DNA of 64,000 bases from Magnetospirillum fulvum (GCF_900108475.1 NZ_FNWO01000006.1:232356-296355); one strand, 5' to 3'; shown: positions 36,628-46,224, counted from the stretch's first letter. The notes: generated by a model not told the origin, from the letters alone. Made by a program: numbers and translations.

Positions 36628-37146
36628 ATGGCCAGCCTGCGCGCCCATCTGGCCGCCAGCGTCGATGGCTTCATCGCGGATCGAGACGGCTCGGTCGCAT
36701 GGCTGGCGCCCTATCGCAGCCTGTCCGAGGGGGCCGAGGCGTTCCTGGCCGGGATCGGCACCCTGGTGATGGGGCGGGCCACCTATGAGGCCAACCGCGC
36801 CGGGGGCGGCTGGCCCTATGGCGGGCGGCGTTGTCTGGTGGTGACCTCGCGGACGATCGACACCGCCCCGGACGGGGTCGAGCCGTGGCTGGGCGATCTC
36901 GCGATGCTGGCCGAGGAATTGCGCGAGGCCCCGGGCGGCGATGTCTGGGTGGTGGGAGGCGGCAAGGCGATCCGCGCCTTCCTCGATCTTGGCGCGATCG
37001 ATTACCTTGACCTGTTCGTCGTCCCGCTGCTGTTGGGCGGCGGTCGGCCATTGTTCCTGCCAAGCGAGATCGGCACCCGCCTCAGCCTGCTGACCAGCAC
37101 GGCCTATCCCGATGGAATCGTCCGCCTCAGCTACCGGGCCGGATAG
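36628..37146 (+). CDS. Dihydrofolate reductase/RibD-like protein
   Basis: A 172-residue protein of the RibD C-terminal/DHFR-like fold: LRAHLAASVDGFIADRDGSVAWL at the N-terminus, TLVMGRATYE, VWVVGGGKAIRAFLD and LDLFVVPLLLGGGRPLF. Such stand-alone proteins (YwjB/YyaP type) bind NADP, but their substrates are mostly unknown. It starts 11 bases after the HD-GYP gene and is probably co-transcribed. True folate reductase identity is unlikely given the divergent residues. Confidence 0.8.
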   Translation: MASLRAHLAASVDGFIADRDGSVAWLAPYRSLSEGAEAFLAGIGTLVMGRATYEANRAGGGWPYGGRRCLVVTSRTIDTAPDGVEPWLGDLAMLAEELREAPGGDVWVVGGGKAIRAFLDLGAIDYLDLFVVPLLLGGGRPLFLPSEIGTRLSLLTSTAYPDGIVRLSYRAG

Positions 37147-37245
37147 AGCGTCCGCGGTCACGGTTTCGTCATCGTTTCCCGTCTGGACAGGGGGAGGGTG
37201 GCAGGCTATGACAACCGGGTAACCCTTCAGTCCGAGTATCCCAGC

Positions 37246-38985
37246 ATGAGATGGAGCCTTCCCAAGGTCGCGGTGTCGCCCGATCTGAAGCCCAATCTGT
37301 GGGATTTGGCGCTGATTCCGGTCGTGTTCGCCCTGCTCGCCCTGCTCGCCTATGGCGGGGCGCAGATGATCACCCCCTTCGACGTCGGCACGCCGCTGCC
37401 GATGTCGCTCGAACCCGAGAACCTGCCCTATTACCTGCTGCGCAGCGCGCTCCGGATGGGGGCGGCGCTGATCTGCTCGCTGATCTTCACCCTGGTGTTC
37501 GGCATCGTCGCCTCGAAGATTCCGGCGCTGGAGAAGGTGCTGATCCCGATCCTCGACATCTTGCAATCGATTCCGATCCTGGGCTTCCTGTCGATCACCG
37601 TCGCCGGATTCATCGCCCTGTTCCCCGGCAACCTGCTGGGAGTCGAATGCGCGGCGATCTTCGCGATCTTCACTTCCCAGGCGTGGAACATGGCGTTCAG
37701 CCTCTATTCCTCGCTGAAAACGGTGCCCAACGACCTGATCGAAGCGTCGCGGGTGTTCCATCTGTCGCCGTGGCAACGCTTCTGGCGGCTCGACATGCCG
37801 TGGGCGATGCCGGGGTTGGTGTGGAACATGATGGTGTCGGTGTCGGGCGGCTGGTTCTTCGTCGTCGCCTCCGAGGCGATCTCGGTCTCGAACCAGACCA
37901 TCATGCTGCCCGGGGTCGGCTCTTATATCGCGCTGGCGATCGCCGCCCGCGACCTGTCGGCGATCTGCTGGGCCATCGTCGCGGTGCTGGTCGGCATCGT
38001 GATCTACGACCAGTTGATGTTCCGCCCGCTGGTGGCCTGGACCGACAAGTTCCGCGTCGATACCGGACCGGGCGAGCAGCGGCCGGAATCCTGGCTGTTG
38101 ACCCTGATGCAGCGCGGGCGGCTGTTCCGCCTGCTGGCGCAGATTCCGGTGTCATTGTGGGAGGGCCTGGCCGGGATGCGCCGCCGCAAGGCCGATGCCG
38201 CCCCGCGGCGGCGGATCGTGCTGCCGCACCTGACCCTGCCCGGCTGGGCCGGGTGGGTCTGGGACGGGTTCCTGCTGGTCGTCACCGGAATCGCCCTGGT
38301 CCAAGTCGCGCTGTTCGTTCATGGCTCGGTCAATCTGGCCGAAGTCTGGCAGGTGCTGCTGTATGGGCTGGCGACCACCGCCCGCATCGTCGTGCTGATC
38401 GCGCTGGCCTCGCTGATCTGGGTACCGGTCGGCGTCTGGGTCGGCCAGCGTCCGGTGGTGGCGCAGAACGTCCAGTGGATCGCCCAGTTCCTGGCCGCGT
38501 TCCCGGCCAATCTGATGTTTCCGGTCGCGGTGATGCTGATCGTCTATTTCGACCTCAACGTCGATGTCTGGACCAGCCCGCTGATGATTCTCGGCACCCA
38601 ATGGTACATCTTATTCAACGTCGTCGCCGGGGCGGCGGCGATCCCGCAGGACATGAAGGACGCGGCCGGCAATCTGGGGCTGACCGGCTGGATGAAATGG
38701 CGACGCTTCATCCTGCCCGCGATCTTCCCCTCCTACGTCACCGGGGCGTTCAACGCCTGCGGCGGGTCGTGGAACGCCTCGATCGTGTCGGAGATGGTCA
38801 GTTGGGGCGACACTCAGCTTGAGGCAACCGGGCTGGGGTCTTATATCGCCCGTGCCACCATCGACGGCGATTTCCCCCGCATCGCGCTGGGGATCGCGGT
38901 GATGTGCCTGTTCGTGATGGGCTTCAACCGTTTCCTGTGGCGCCCGCTCCACACCCTGGCGGCCGAGCGGCTGCGCCTCGACTAA
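37246..38985 (+). CDS. Fused double-permease subunit of an ABC importer (NitT/TauT-like)
   Basis: A 579-residue membrane protein containing two BPD-type permease modules in one chain, each with about six helices. EAA-type coupling loops are seen as LIEASRVFHLSPWQRFWRLDMPWAMPG (first half) and DAAGNLGLTGWMKWRRFILPAIFPS (second half). A basic cytosolic linker lies at about 265-345. The start at Met 37246 precedes MRWSLPKVAV; the frame is open earlier without a ribosome site. The ATPase gene follows 35 bases later. No substrate-binding protein is encoded nearby, so the substrate is unknown; relatives import nitrate, sulfonates or similar small anions. Confidence 0.85.
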   Translation: MRWSLPKVAVSPDLKPNLWDLALIPVVFALLALLAYGGAQMITPFDVGTPLPMSLEPENLPYYLLRSALRMGAALICSLIFTLVFGIVASKIPALEKVLIPILDILQSIPILGFLSITVAGFIALFPGNLLGVECAAIFAIFTSQAWNMAFSLYSSLKTVPNDLIEASRVFHLSPWQRFWRLDMPWAMPGLVWNMMVSVSGGWFFVVASEAISVSNQTIMLPGVGSYIALAIAARDLSAICWAIVAVLVGIVIYDQLMFRPLVAWTDKFRVDTGPGEQRPESWLLTLMQRGRLFRLLAQIPVSLWEGLAGMRRRKADAAPRRRIVLPHLTLPGWAGWVWDGFLLVVTGIALVQVALFVHGSVNLAEVWQVLLYGLATTARIVVLIALASLIWVPVGVWVGQRPVVAQNVQWIAQFLAAFPANLMFPVAVMLIVYFDLNVDVWTSPLMILGTQWYILFNVVAGAAAIPQDMKDAAGNLGLTGWMKWRRFILPAIFPSYVTGAFNACGGSWNASIVSEMVSWGDTQLEATGLGSYIARATIDGDFPRIALGIAVMCLFVMGFNRFLWRPLHTLAAERLRLD

Positions 38986-39020
38986 CCGAACCAATACCCG
39001 CGAAGAAAAGGGGTCCTGAC

Positions 39021-40382
39021 ATGGCCGAGCCGACCCTCCCCCCCCAAGCCCTGCTGGAACTGCGCGGCGTCCGCAAATCCTTCCGCACCCCGGAGCGGCA
39101 CGAACGCACCGTGCTGGAAGGCGTCGACTTCCGGTTGGAGGAAGGCGAGATCGTCGCTTTGCTCGGAAAATCGGGCTCGGGCAAATCGACCCTGCTGCGA
39201 ATCATGGCCGGGCTGATCCGCGCCAATGGCGGCGACGTGCTCTATCGCGGTCAGGCGGTGACCGCGCCCGCGCGCGGGATCGCGATGGTGTTCCAGTCCT
39301 TTGCCCTGTTCCCCTGGCTGACGGTGCAGGAGAATGTCGAGCTGGGGCTGGAGGCGGGCGGAATCGGCCCGGCCGAGCGCGAGGAGCGCGCCGCCGAGGC
39401 GATCGAGATGATCGGACTGGGTGGGTTCGAAAGCGCCTATCCCAAGGAATTGTCTGGGGGCATGCGCCAGCGCGTCGGCTGCGCCCGCGCCCTGGTGATG
39501 CGGCCCGACGTGCTGCTGCTCGACGAGCCGTTCTCGGCGCTCGACGTGCTGACCAGCGAGACCCTGCGCGAGGATCTGCTCGATCTGTGGGCCGAGCGCA
39601 AAATTCCGACCAAGGGAATCCTGCTCGTCTCGCACAATATCGAGGAAGCGGTGTCGATGGCCGACCGGGTGCTGGTGTTCTCCAGCGATCCCGGACGGGT
39701 GCGGGCCGAGGTCAAGGTCGGGCTGCCCCAGCCACGCGACACCGAATCCCCCGCCTTCCGCCAGATCGTCGATGAAATCTACTCGCTGATGACCGCCCAT
39801 GTCCGCGGTGGTGGGGCCGGGGCGCAGGAACAACTGACCCTGGGCTACCGCCTGCCCGACACCACGCCGGGCAAGATGGCCGGTCTGCTCGAAACGATCG
39901 CCGAGGCCCCCTTCAACGGCCGCGCCGATCTGCCGCAACTGGCCGAGGAAACCGAACTCGAAGACGATTCGCTGTTCCACCTGTTCGAGGCGCTGCGGGT
40001 GATGGGACTGGCCCGGATCGCCTCGGGCGACATCTTCCTCACGCCATTGGGCCAGACCTTCGTCGATGCCGACGATGCCGGGCGCAAGGATCTGTTCGCC
40101 GAGGCGCTGTTACGCAACATCCCGCTGGCTGCCCATGTCCGCAAGGTGCTCGACGAACGGCGCGATCATCGCGCCCCCGAAGATCGCTTCTTGCAGGAAT
40201 TGCAGGATTACCTCACCGACGACGAGGCGGAGCGGGTGCTGGAAACGGCGATCACCTGGGGCCGCTATGCCGAGATTTTCGATTACGACTATAATTCCGG
40301 CGTGCTGATGCTGCCCGAGGACGAAGAAGAGGAGGAGGCCGGAACCGACAGCCCCTCGTCCGGCTCCGCCGCGGCCGAATAA
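39021..40382 (+). CDS. ABC importer ATPase with C-terminal AAA-associated domain
   Basis: A 453-residue protein. The first 260 residues are an ABC ATPase: Walker A GKSGSGKST, Q-loop MVFQSFALFPWL, signature LSGGMRQRVGCARAL, Walker B VLLLDEPFSALD, and the switch His in LVSHNIEEA, as in NitT/TauT importers. The C-terminal half (about 290-440, DLPQLAEETELEDDSLFHLFE onward) matches the AAA-associated domain that accompanies some of these ATPases, followed by an acidic tail (DEEEEEAG). The domain may sense a ligand. It is coupled to the fused permease gene upstream. Confidence 0.85.
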   Translation: MAEPTLPPQALLELRGVRKSFRTPERHERTVLEGVDFRLEEGEIVALLGKSGSGKSTLLRIMAGLIRANGGDVLYRGQAVTAPARGIAMVFQSFALFPWLTVQENVELGLEAGGIGPAEREERAAEAIEMIGLGGFESAYPKELSGGMRQRVGCARALVMRPDVLLLDEPFSALDVLTSETLREDLLDLWAERKIPTKGILLVSHNIEEAVSMADRVLVFSSDPGRVRAEVKVGLPQPRDTESPAFRQIVDEIYSLMTAHVRGGGAGAQEQLTLGYRLPDTTPGKMAGLLETIAEAPFNGRADLPQLAEETELEDDSLFHLFEALRVMGLARIASGDIFLTPLGQTFVDADDAGRKDLFAEALLRNIPLAAHVRKVLDERRDHRAPEDRFLQELQDYLTDDEAERVLETAITWGRYAEIFDYDYNSGVLMLPEDEEEEEAGTDSPSSGSAAAE

Positions 40383-40506
40383 GGCGCACCGCTCCCGCCG
40401 TCATGCGATTCGATTGGCCGCAGCCCCTGCACGGGGTTGCGCTTTGTCCATTTATCGAATACCCCTTGATCTCTTTCCCTTTCCACGCTGCGGGTGGTCC
40501 GATCCC

Positions 40507-41487
40507 ATGCGCCTTATCAGGCATTGCGGCGAATTTGGTGCCGATCGTCGCGGTTGCGTGGTGGCGCTCGGTAATTTCGACGGCGTTCATCTCGGCCATC
40601 AATCGGTGATTCTCACCGCCCGCGATCTGGCCGGGCAGGCGGGCGTCGCCTCGGGGGTGCTGACCTTCGAGCCGCATCCCCGCCGGGTGTTCCGGCCCGA
40701 TCTGCCGCCGTTCCGCCTGACCCCCTTCCGGGTCAAGGCCCGGCTGATCGAGGCGTTGGGGATCGACCTTTTGTTCCAGCAGACCTTCGACCCCGCCTTC
40801 GCCGCCGTCACCGCCCAATCCTTCATCGAGGACATTCTGGTCGGCTGCATGGGGGTGTCCCAGGTGGTGGTCGGCTACGATTACGTCTTTGGCAAGAATC
40901 GCGGTGGCGATTGCGCCCTGCTTGAAAGCGCCGGAGCCGAAATGGGCTTTGGGGTGACGGTCGTGCCGCCGACCGAGGTGGGCGGCGAGCCCTGTTCCTC
41001 GACCCGGGTCCGCGCCGCGCTGGCCTCGGCCCGCCCCGCCGAAGCCGCCCGCCTGCTCGGCCATTATTGGGAATTGGAAGGCCGGGTCGAGCATGGCAGC
41101 GCGCGCGGCCGCCAATTGGGCTTTCCCACCGCCAATGTCCGCCTGGGCGAGTATCAGCACCCCGCCACCGGCGTCTATGCCGTCCGCGCCGGGATCGACC
41201 GGGGCGAGGCAACGGTGTGGCATGACGGCGTCGCCAATTTCGGCCGCCGCCCGACCTTCGACCAGACCGACGAAGTGCTGGAGGTCCATCTGTTCGGCCT
41301 CAGCGAAGACCTCTACGGCCGCCACCTGCGGGTGGCGCTGATCGACCATCTCCGCCCCGAGCACAAATTCTCGGGCGTGGAGGAATTGCGGGCCCAGATC
41401 GCCCGCGACGCCGAGACCGCCCGGCAGCGCCTGAGCGGCCTTCATTTCCCCGCGACACCCGGCCCGATGGTGCCGGTCGCTCCCTAG
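40507..41487 (+). CDS. ribF: Bifunctional riboflavin kinase / FAD synthetase
   Basis: A 326-residue enzyme making FMN then FAD from riboflavin. The N-terminal adenylyltransferase domain shows ALGNFDGVHLGHQSV, TFEPHPRRVFRPD and EPCSSTRVRAAL. The C-terminal kinase domain shows GHYWELEGRVEHGSARGRQLGFPTANV in order, and a NFGRRPTF segment. The Met at 40507 starts the conserved part; the frame is open further upstream without a better site. It precedes ileS by 18 bases, an arrangement common in bacteria. Confidence 0.95.
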   Translation: MRLIRHCGEFGADRRGCVVALGNFDGVHLGHQSVILTARDLAGQAGVASGVLTFEPHPRRVFRPDLPPFRLTPFRVKARLIEALGIDLLFQQTFDPAFAAVTAQSFIEDILVGCMGVSQVVVGYDYVFGKNRGGDCALLESAGAEMGFGVTVVPPTEVGGEPCSSTRVRAALASARPAEAARLLGHYWELEGRVEHGSARGRQLGFPTANVRLGEYQHPATGVYAVRAGIDRGEATVWHDGVANFGRRPTFDQTDEVLEVHLFGLSEDLYGRHLRVALIDHLRPEHKFSGVEELRAQIARDAETARQRLSGLHFPATPGPMVPVAP

Positions 41488-41505
41488 TTCCCCCGGATTG
41501 CAGCC

Positions 41506-44373
41506 ATGACCGTCGACCCCAAGACCACCGTTTTCCTGCCCAGGACCGATTTCCCGATGAAGGCGGGTCTGCCCGCGCTGGAGCCCCGGCTGCTGGAGCG
41601 GTGGAACAGCATCGGCCTGTTCGAGCGGCTGCGCGAGACGGCGCGGGGCCGGGAGACCTTTATTCTTCACGACGGCCCGCCCTACGCCAACGGTCACCTG
41701 CATATCGGCCACGCGCTGAACAAGATTCTGAAGGACATCATCGTCCGCACCCAGCAAATGCAGGGCAAGGACGCGCCCTATGTCCCCGGCTGGGACTGCC
41801 ACGGCCTGCCGATCGAGTGGAAGATCGAAGAGAAGTACCGCGCCGCCGGGCTGGATAAGGACGAGGTCGATATCGTCGCTTTCCGCGAGGAATGCCGCGC
41901 CTTCGCCCGTGGCTGGATCGACATCCAGCGCGAGGAATTCAAGCGTCTGGGCGTCACCGGCGATTGGGATCACCCCTACACCACGATGACCAACGACGCC
42001 GAGGCGGTGATCGTCGCCGAACTGGGCAAGTTCCTGCTCGACGGCTCGCTCTACAAAGGGGCCAAGCCTGTCCTGTGGTCGGTGGTGGAAAAGACCGCGC
42101 TGGCCGAGGCCGAGGTCGAGTATCACGACCACACCAGCATCACCATCTGGGTCAAGTTCCCGGTGGTGACCGCCTCGCGCCCCGAGCTTGAGGGGGCCAA
42201 GGTGGTGATCTGGACCACCACGCCGTGGACGATGCCGGGCAACCGTGCCATCGCCTTCGGGGCCGGGTTCGAGTACGCCCTGGTCGAAGTCGAAACCGCG
42301 CCCGCCTCCGGGCTGGCCGCCGTCGGCGAACGGCTGGTGGTGCTGGCCGATCTGGTCGAACAGGTGGCGAAGGATGCTGGCTGCACCTTCCGCATCATCG
42401 CCCGGATCAACGGCGCCGATCTGGCCGGGACGATCTGCCACCACCCGCTGAAGCTGCATCCCGAGGCCAAGGGCGGCTATGATTTCGCCGTGCCGCTGCT
42501 GGCGGGCGAGTTCGTCACCACCGATACCGGCACCGGCTTTGTCCATATCGCCCCGGGCCATGGCGAGGACGATTGGCATCTGGGCAAGGCCAACCAGATC
42601 GTGATCCCCGACACCGTCCAGGCCGACGGCACCTATTACCCCCATGTCGCGATCTTCGCCGGGCAGAGCGTGCTGGCCCAGGGCAAGAACGGCAAATATT
42701 ACAGCCCGGTCGCCAAGGCGGTGATCGCGGCGATGACCGAATGCGGAAATTTGCTCGCCCATGGCAAGGTCGAGCATTCCTATCCCCATTCCTGGCGCTC
42801 GAAGGCGCCGCTGATCTTCCGCAACACGCCGCAATGGTTCATCTCGATGGAGCAGAACGGGTTGCGCGCCAAGGCGCTGGCGGCGATCGCCGAGACTCGC
42901 TTCGTTCCGGCCCAGGGGCGCAACCGGATCGGGGCGATGATCGAGAACCGCCCCGATTGGTGCGTTTCCCGTCAGCGCGCCTGGGGCGTGCCGATCGCGG
43001 TGTTCGTCGAAAAGAAAAGCGGCCAGCCGTTGCGCGACGCGGACGTGATGGCGCGGATCGTCGATGCCTTCAAGACCGACGGGTCGGATTGCTGGTTCAC
43101 CAGCCCGCCCTCGCGTTTCCTCGGCAATGGCTTTGATGCCGAAGACTACGAACAGGTGTTCGACATCCTCGACGTCTGGTTCGATTCCGGCTGCACCCAT
43201 GCCTTCGTGCTGGAAGGCGACGAATGGCCGAGTCTGTCCTCGCCCGCCTCGCTCTATCTCGAAGGCTCGGACCAGCATCGCGGCTGGTTCCATTCCTCGC
43301 TGCTGGAATCCTGCGGCACCCGGGGCCGCGCTCCCTATGACGCGGTGCTGACCCATGGCTTCGTCCTCGACGAGGCCGGGCGCAAGATGTCGAAATCGCT
43401 GGGCAACGTCGTCGCCCCCCAGGAAGTGGTCGATGCCCAGGGCGCCGATATCCTGCGGCTGTGGGTGGCGGGGTCGGATTCGTCGGACGATCTGCGGATC
43501 GGGCCGGAAATCCTGAAGACCCAGGTCGATATCTATCGCCGCCTCCGCAACACGCTGCGCTATCTGCTGGGCGCGCTCGATGGATTCACCGCGACCGAGC
43601 GTCTCGATTATGCCGAGATGCCCGAGCTGGAACGCTCGGTGCTGCATCGCCTCGCCGAACTGGACCGGGGCCTGCGCGAGGCGTGCGACGGCTTCACCTT
43701 CCATGGCTGGTTCGCCGAACTGCACACCTTCTGCGCCGTCGATCTGTCGGCGTTTTATTTCGATATCCGCAAGGACGCGCTGTATTGCGACCGGCCGGAT
43801 TCGACCCGCCGCCGCGCCGCCCGGACTCTGTTCGACATCCTGCTCGACACTCTGTGCAAGTGGCTGGCCCCGTTCCTCTGCTTCACTGCCGAGGAAGCGT
43901 GGCTGGCCCGCCATCCCTCCGCCGACGGCTCGGTTCATCTCGAACACTTCCCCACCCTGCCCGAGCAATGGCGGGACGAGGCCCTGGCCCAGCGTTGGGC
44001 AAAGATCCGCGATGTCCGCCGCGTCGTCACCGGCGCGTTGGAGGTCGAGCGCGCCGCCAAGCGGATCGGCTCGTCATTGCAGGCCCGCCCGGTGCTGACG
44101 GTGTCGGACGAGGTGCGCGACCTGCTCGCCGGTCTCGACCTCGCCGAAATCTTCATCACCTCGGGGGTCGATCTCGTCGTCGGCACCGCCCCCGACGGGG
44201 CCTTCGTCCTGGCCGAAATCCCCGGCATCGCCGTACAGCCCCAGGCCGCCGAGGGAGCCAAATGCGCCCGCTGCTGGAAGGTGCTGCCCGAGGTGGCCGA
44301 CGCCGCCCATGACGGCGTCTGCCACCGCTGCGCCGAGGCGATGGCGACCATTGCGGCGGGGGGAGAAGGGTGA
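41506..44373 (+). CDS. ileS: Isoleucyl-tRNA synthetase
   Basis: A 955-residue class I synthetase. HIGH motif at His66 (HLHIGHALNK), editing-domain block TTTPWTMPGNRAIAFG, and KMSKS motif from about Lys627 (KMSKSLGN). The C-terminal zinc finger is CARCWKVL with CHRCAEA. Full length for the bacterial type. Its TGA stop overlaps the lspA start (TGATG), so the genes are translationally coupled. Confidence 0.97.
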   Translation: MTVDPKTTVFLPRTDFPMKAGLPALEPRLLERWNSIGLFERLRETARGRETFILHDGPPYANGHLHIGHALNKILKDIIVRTQQMQGKDAPYVPGWDCHGLPIEWKIEEKYRAAGLDKDEVDIVAFREECRAFARGWIDIQREEFKRLGVTGDWDHPYTTMTNDAEAVIVAELGKFLLDGSLYKGAKPVLWSVVEKTALAEAEVEYHDHTSITIWVKFPVVTASRPELEGAKVVIWTTTPWTMPGNRAIAFGAGFEYALVEVETAPASGLAAVGERLVVLADLVEQVAKDAGCTFRIIARINGADLAGTICHHPLKLHPEAKGGYDFAVPLLAGEFVTTDTGTGFVHIAPGHGEDDWHLGKANQIVIPDTVQADGTYYPHVAIFAGQSVLAQGKNGKYYSPVAKAVIAAMTECGNLLAHGKVEHSYPHSWRSKAPLIFRNTPQWFISMEQNGLRAKALAAIAETRFVPAQGRNRIGAMIENRPDWCVSRQRAWGVPIAVFVEKKSGQPLRDADVMARIVDAFKTDGSDCWFTSPPSRFLGNGFDAEDYEQVFDILDVWFDSGCTHAFVLEGDEWPSLSSPASLYLEGSDQHRGWFHSSLLESCGTRGRAPYDAVLTHGFVLDEAGRKMSKSLGNVVAPQEVVDAQGADILRLWVAGSDSSDDLRIGPEILKTQVDIYRRLRNTLRYLLGALDGFTATERLDYAEMPELERSVLHRLAELDRGLREACDGFTFHGWFAELHTFCAVDLSAFYFDIRKDALYCDRPDSTRRRAARTLFDILLDTLCKWLAPFLCFTAEEAWLARHPSADGSVHLEHFPTLPEQWRDEALAQRWAKIRDVRRVVTGALEVERAAKRIGSSLQARPVLTVSDEVRDLLAGLDLAEIFITSGVDLVVGTAPDGAFVLAEIPGIAVQPQAAEGAKCARCWKVLPEVADAAHDGVCHRCAEAMATIAAGGEG

Positions 44374-44885
44374 TGCGCTTCGGGTTCAAAACCGCGCTCG
44401 GCCTGTCGGGGCTGGTGATCGCCCTCGACCAGCTCAGCAAGTGGGCGATCGTCGAACAGGTGATGCGGCCGGAGGGGGTGGTGGGAGCGCCCTTCTACAC
44501 CCCGATGCGGATCGAACTGGCTCCCTTCCTCGATCTGGTGATGACCTGGAACCGGGGAGTCAGCTTCGGCATCGGCAACGGGGCCGCCCCGCTCGACCCG
44601 CTGATCCTGTCGGCTTTGTCCGGAGTGATCGTGCTGGCCCTGGTCGGCTGGCTGTTTCGCGCCGGATCGCCGGTGGTGCGGCTGGCGGTGTCGCTGATCG
44701 TCGGCGGCGCGATCGGAAATATCATCGACCGCCTGCGCTATGGCGCGGTCGCCGACTTCATCGACGCGCATATTGCGGGCCATCATTGGCCTGCCTTTAA
44801 TTTGGCGGATTCGGCTATTACCGTTGGCGCGGTAATTTTAGTCGCCGACTCCTTGTTTGGCGGCCGCGATTCGACTAAGACATAG
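44373..44885 (+). CDS. lspA: Lipoprotein signal peptidase (signal peptidase II)
   Basis: A 170-residue inner-membrane aspartic protease with four helices that cleaves prolipoproteins before the modified Cys. Conserved blocks are DQLSKWAIVEQ, MTWNRGVSFGIGN, GGAIGNIIDRLRYGAVADFID with the first catalytic Asp, and FNLADSAITVG with the second. It starts at ATG 44373 overlapping the ileS stop. Downstream lies a lipoprotein gene that would be its substrate. Confidence 0.95.
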   Translation: MRFGFKTALGLSGLVIALDQLSKWAIVEQVMRPEGVVGAPFYTPMRIELAPFLDLVMTWNRGVSFGIGNGAAPLDPLILSALSGVIVLALVGWLFRAGSPVVRLAVSLIVGGAIGNIIDRLRYGAVADFIDAHIAGHHWPAFNLADSAITVGAVILVADSLFGGRDSTKT

Positions 44886-44889
44886 GATC

Positions 44890-45471
44890 ATGAGACAGAG
44901 TGAAGCCTCCGCGCGCATTCCGCACCGTCTGGCCCCCCTTGTGGTGATGCTGGCGGTTCTCGCCTTGTCCGCTTGCTCCGAAGTGAAGCGGTCGCTCGGT
45001 TACGAGAAGGCTCCCCCGGACGAATTCCAAGTCGTCCAGCGGGCTCCGCTCAGTATGCCGCCCGACTTCTCGTTGCGCCCGCCGCAGCCCGGCGCAACCC
45101 GGCCGCAGGAAGGCACCACCCGCGAGCAGGCCCGCCGTGTCCTGACCGGGCAGCGTCTCGGCACCCCGATCGCGACGGCGGGCCGAACCCAGGGCGACGT
45201 GATCCTGCTCAAACGCTTTGGCGCCGAATCGATCCAGCCCGATATCCGCGTCCTGGTGAACAAGGAATCCCAGTCGCTCGCCGAGGCGGAAAAGAGCTTC
45301 ACCGATCAGTTGGTGTTCTGGCGCAAGCCGGAACTGTCCGGCGTCGCGGTCGATCCGGTCAAGGAAAGCCAGCGCTTGCGCGAGAATCAGGCGCTCGGCA
45401 AATCGGTGTCGGAAGGCCAGACCCCCCGGATCGAACGGCGCAAGAAGGCGATCCTCGAAGGCATCTTCTGA
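44890..45471 (+). CDS. DUF3035 (BamF-like) lipoprotein
   Basis: A 193-residue lipoprotein: signal sequence and lipobox LSAC with Cys29. The mature part contains PPDEFQVVQRAPLSMPPDFSLRPP (the DUF3035 hallmark) and a basic C-terminus IERRKKAILEG. In alphaproteobacteria DUF3035 proteins are linked to the outer-membrane beta-barrel assembly complex as BamF. It lies five bases after the lspA stop, as is usual in this group. Confidence 0.8.
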   Translation: MRQSEASARIPHRLAPLVVMLAVLALSACSEVKRSLGYEKAPPDEFQVVQRAPLSMPPDFSLRPPQPGATRPQEGTTREQARRVLTGQRLGTPIATAGRTQGDVILLKRFGAESIQPDIRVLVNKESQSLAEAEKSFTDQLVFWRKPELSGVAVDPVKESQRLRENQALGKSVSEGQTPRIERRKKAILEGIF

Positions 45472-45485
45472 TCGGGACGAGGACG

Positions 45486-45809
45486 ATGAGCAAAAGCAGC
45501 GCCTCTCTGCCTGTCAAAGACATCTCCGACGACGATCTTGATCTGTTCTTCAAGGTCAAACTTGACCGTTTGACGTGCCCCGTCTGCGGCGAGGATTCAT
45601 TCGAAGTCCTTTTTTCCGACAGCGACAAATACCTCGAGCTCCGCTCCGGTCCGGGCATTCGAGAAATTGGCCAGACCATCCGCCATCATGCGTATCCGGC
45701 ATTGGTTTTTACCTGTGACAATTGCGCCCATACGCTGCTTTTTTCTTACGAAAAAGTGCGGGATTTGATTGAGCGGATCAAGTCGGAGGTCGGCGATGGC
45801 CGTTCTTAA
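45486..45809 (+). CDS. Zinc-ribbon-containing protein, function unknown
   Basis: A 107-residue protein with CPVC (C31, C34) and CDNC (C77, C80), likely one zinc site, and acidic N-terminal and charged C-terminal segments (YEKVRDLIERIKSEVG). AT content is visibly higher than in neighbouring genes, particularly 45600-45780. The start of the next gene lies inside its 3' end (14-base overlap). No known family recognised. The pair separates the DUF3035 gene from the M16 peptidases, which are usually adjacent. Confidence 0.55.
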   Translation: MSKSSASLPVKDISDDDLDLFFKVKLDRLTCPVCGEDSFEVLFSDSDKYLELRSGPGIREIGQTIRHHAYPALVFTCDNCAHTLLFSYEKVRDLIERIKSEVGDGRS

Positions 45810-46224
45810 GCTATCCGCGATGAGAGATGGACCGGCTCCCTCCCTTGAAACGGGAGGCGGCGGTGGCGATAATGGAGATATGGACGCCCTGATCCGCCGC
45901 GTTGATCGTCTTGAAGAAACCGTTGTCTCGATCCGGGACACGCTGGCGAGGCTTGAACCTCGGATCACCGAAACCCACGCCTTTGTCTCCGTCGTTCTTC
46001 CGACGCTGGCGACCAAGGTCGAATTGGCGGAGATCAGAACCGATCTTGCTGCGGCGACAGCACTTCTCCCGACGCTCGCGACCAAGGTCGAACAGTCCGA
46101 AATCCTCGTTCAGTTGGCCGAAAAGCCTGGAAAACTCTATCTCTGGACCATGGCAGGGGTACTCATTGCCGTTGCCGCTTTGGGCGCGGTTTTTGGTCCG
46201 ATCCTTCAAAAAACCCTACCCTGA
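45796..46224 (+). CDS. Membrane-anchored coiled-coil protein with internal repeat
   Basis: A 142-residue protein: a Gly-rich leader, a heptad-rich coiled coil (about 30-110), and a single membrane helix near the C-terminus (115-136). An internal repeat reads LPTLATKVELAEI and LPTLATKVEQSEI (from residues 69 and 91). Met29 at 45880, with GGAGAT just ahead, is an alternative start that would omit the overlap with the zinc-ribbon gene. Such small coiled-coil/TM proteins are common in this group with no assigned role. Confidence 0.55.
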   Translation: MAVLKLSAMRDGPAPSLETGGGGGDNGDMDALIRRVDRLEETVVSIRDTLARLEPRITETHAFVSVVLPTLATKVELAEIRTDLAAATALLPTLATKVEQSEILVQLAEKPGKLYLWTMAGVLIAVAALGAVFGPILQKTLP

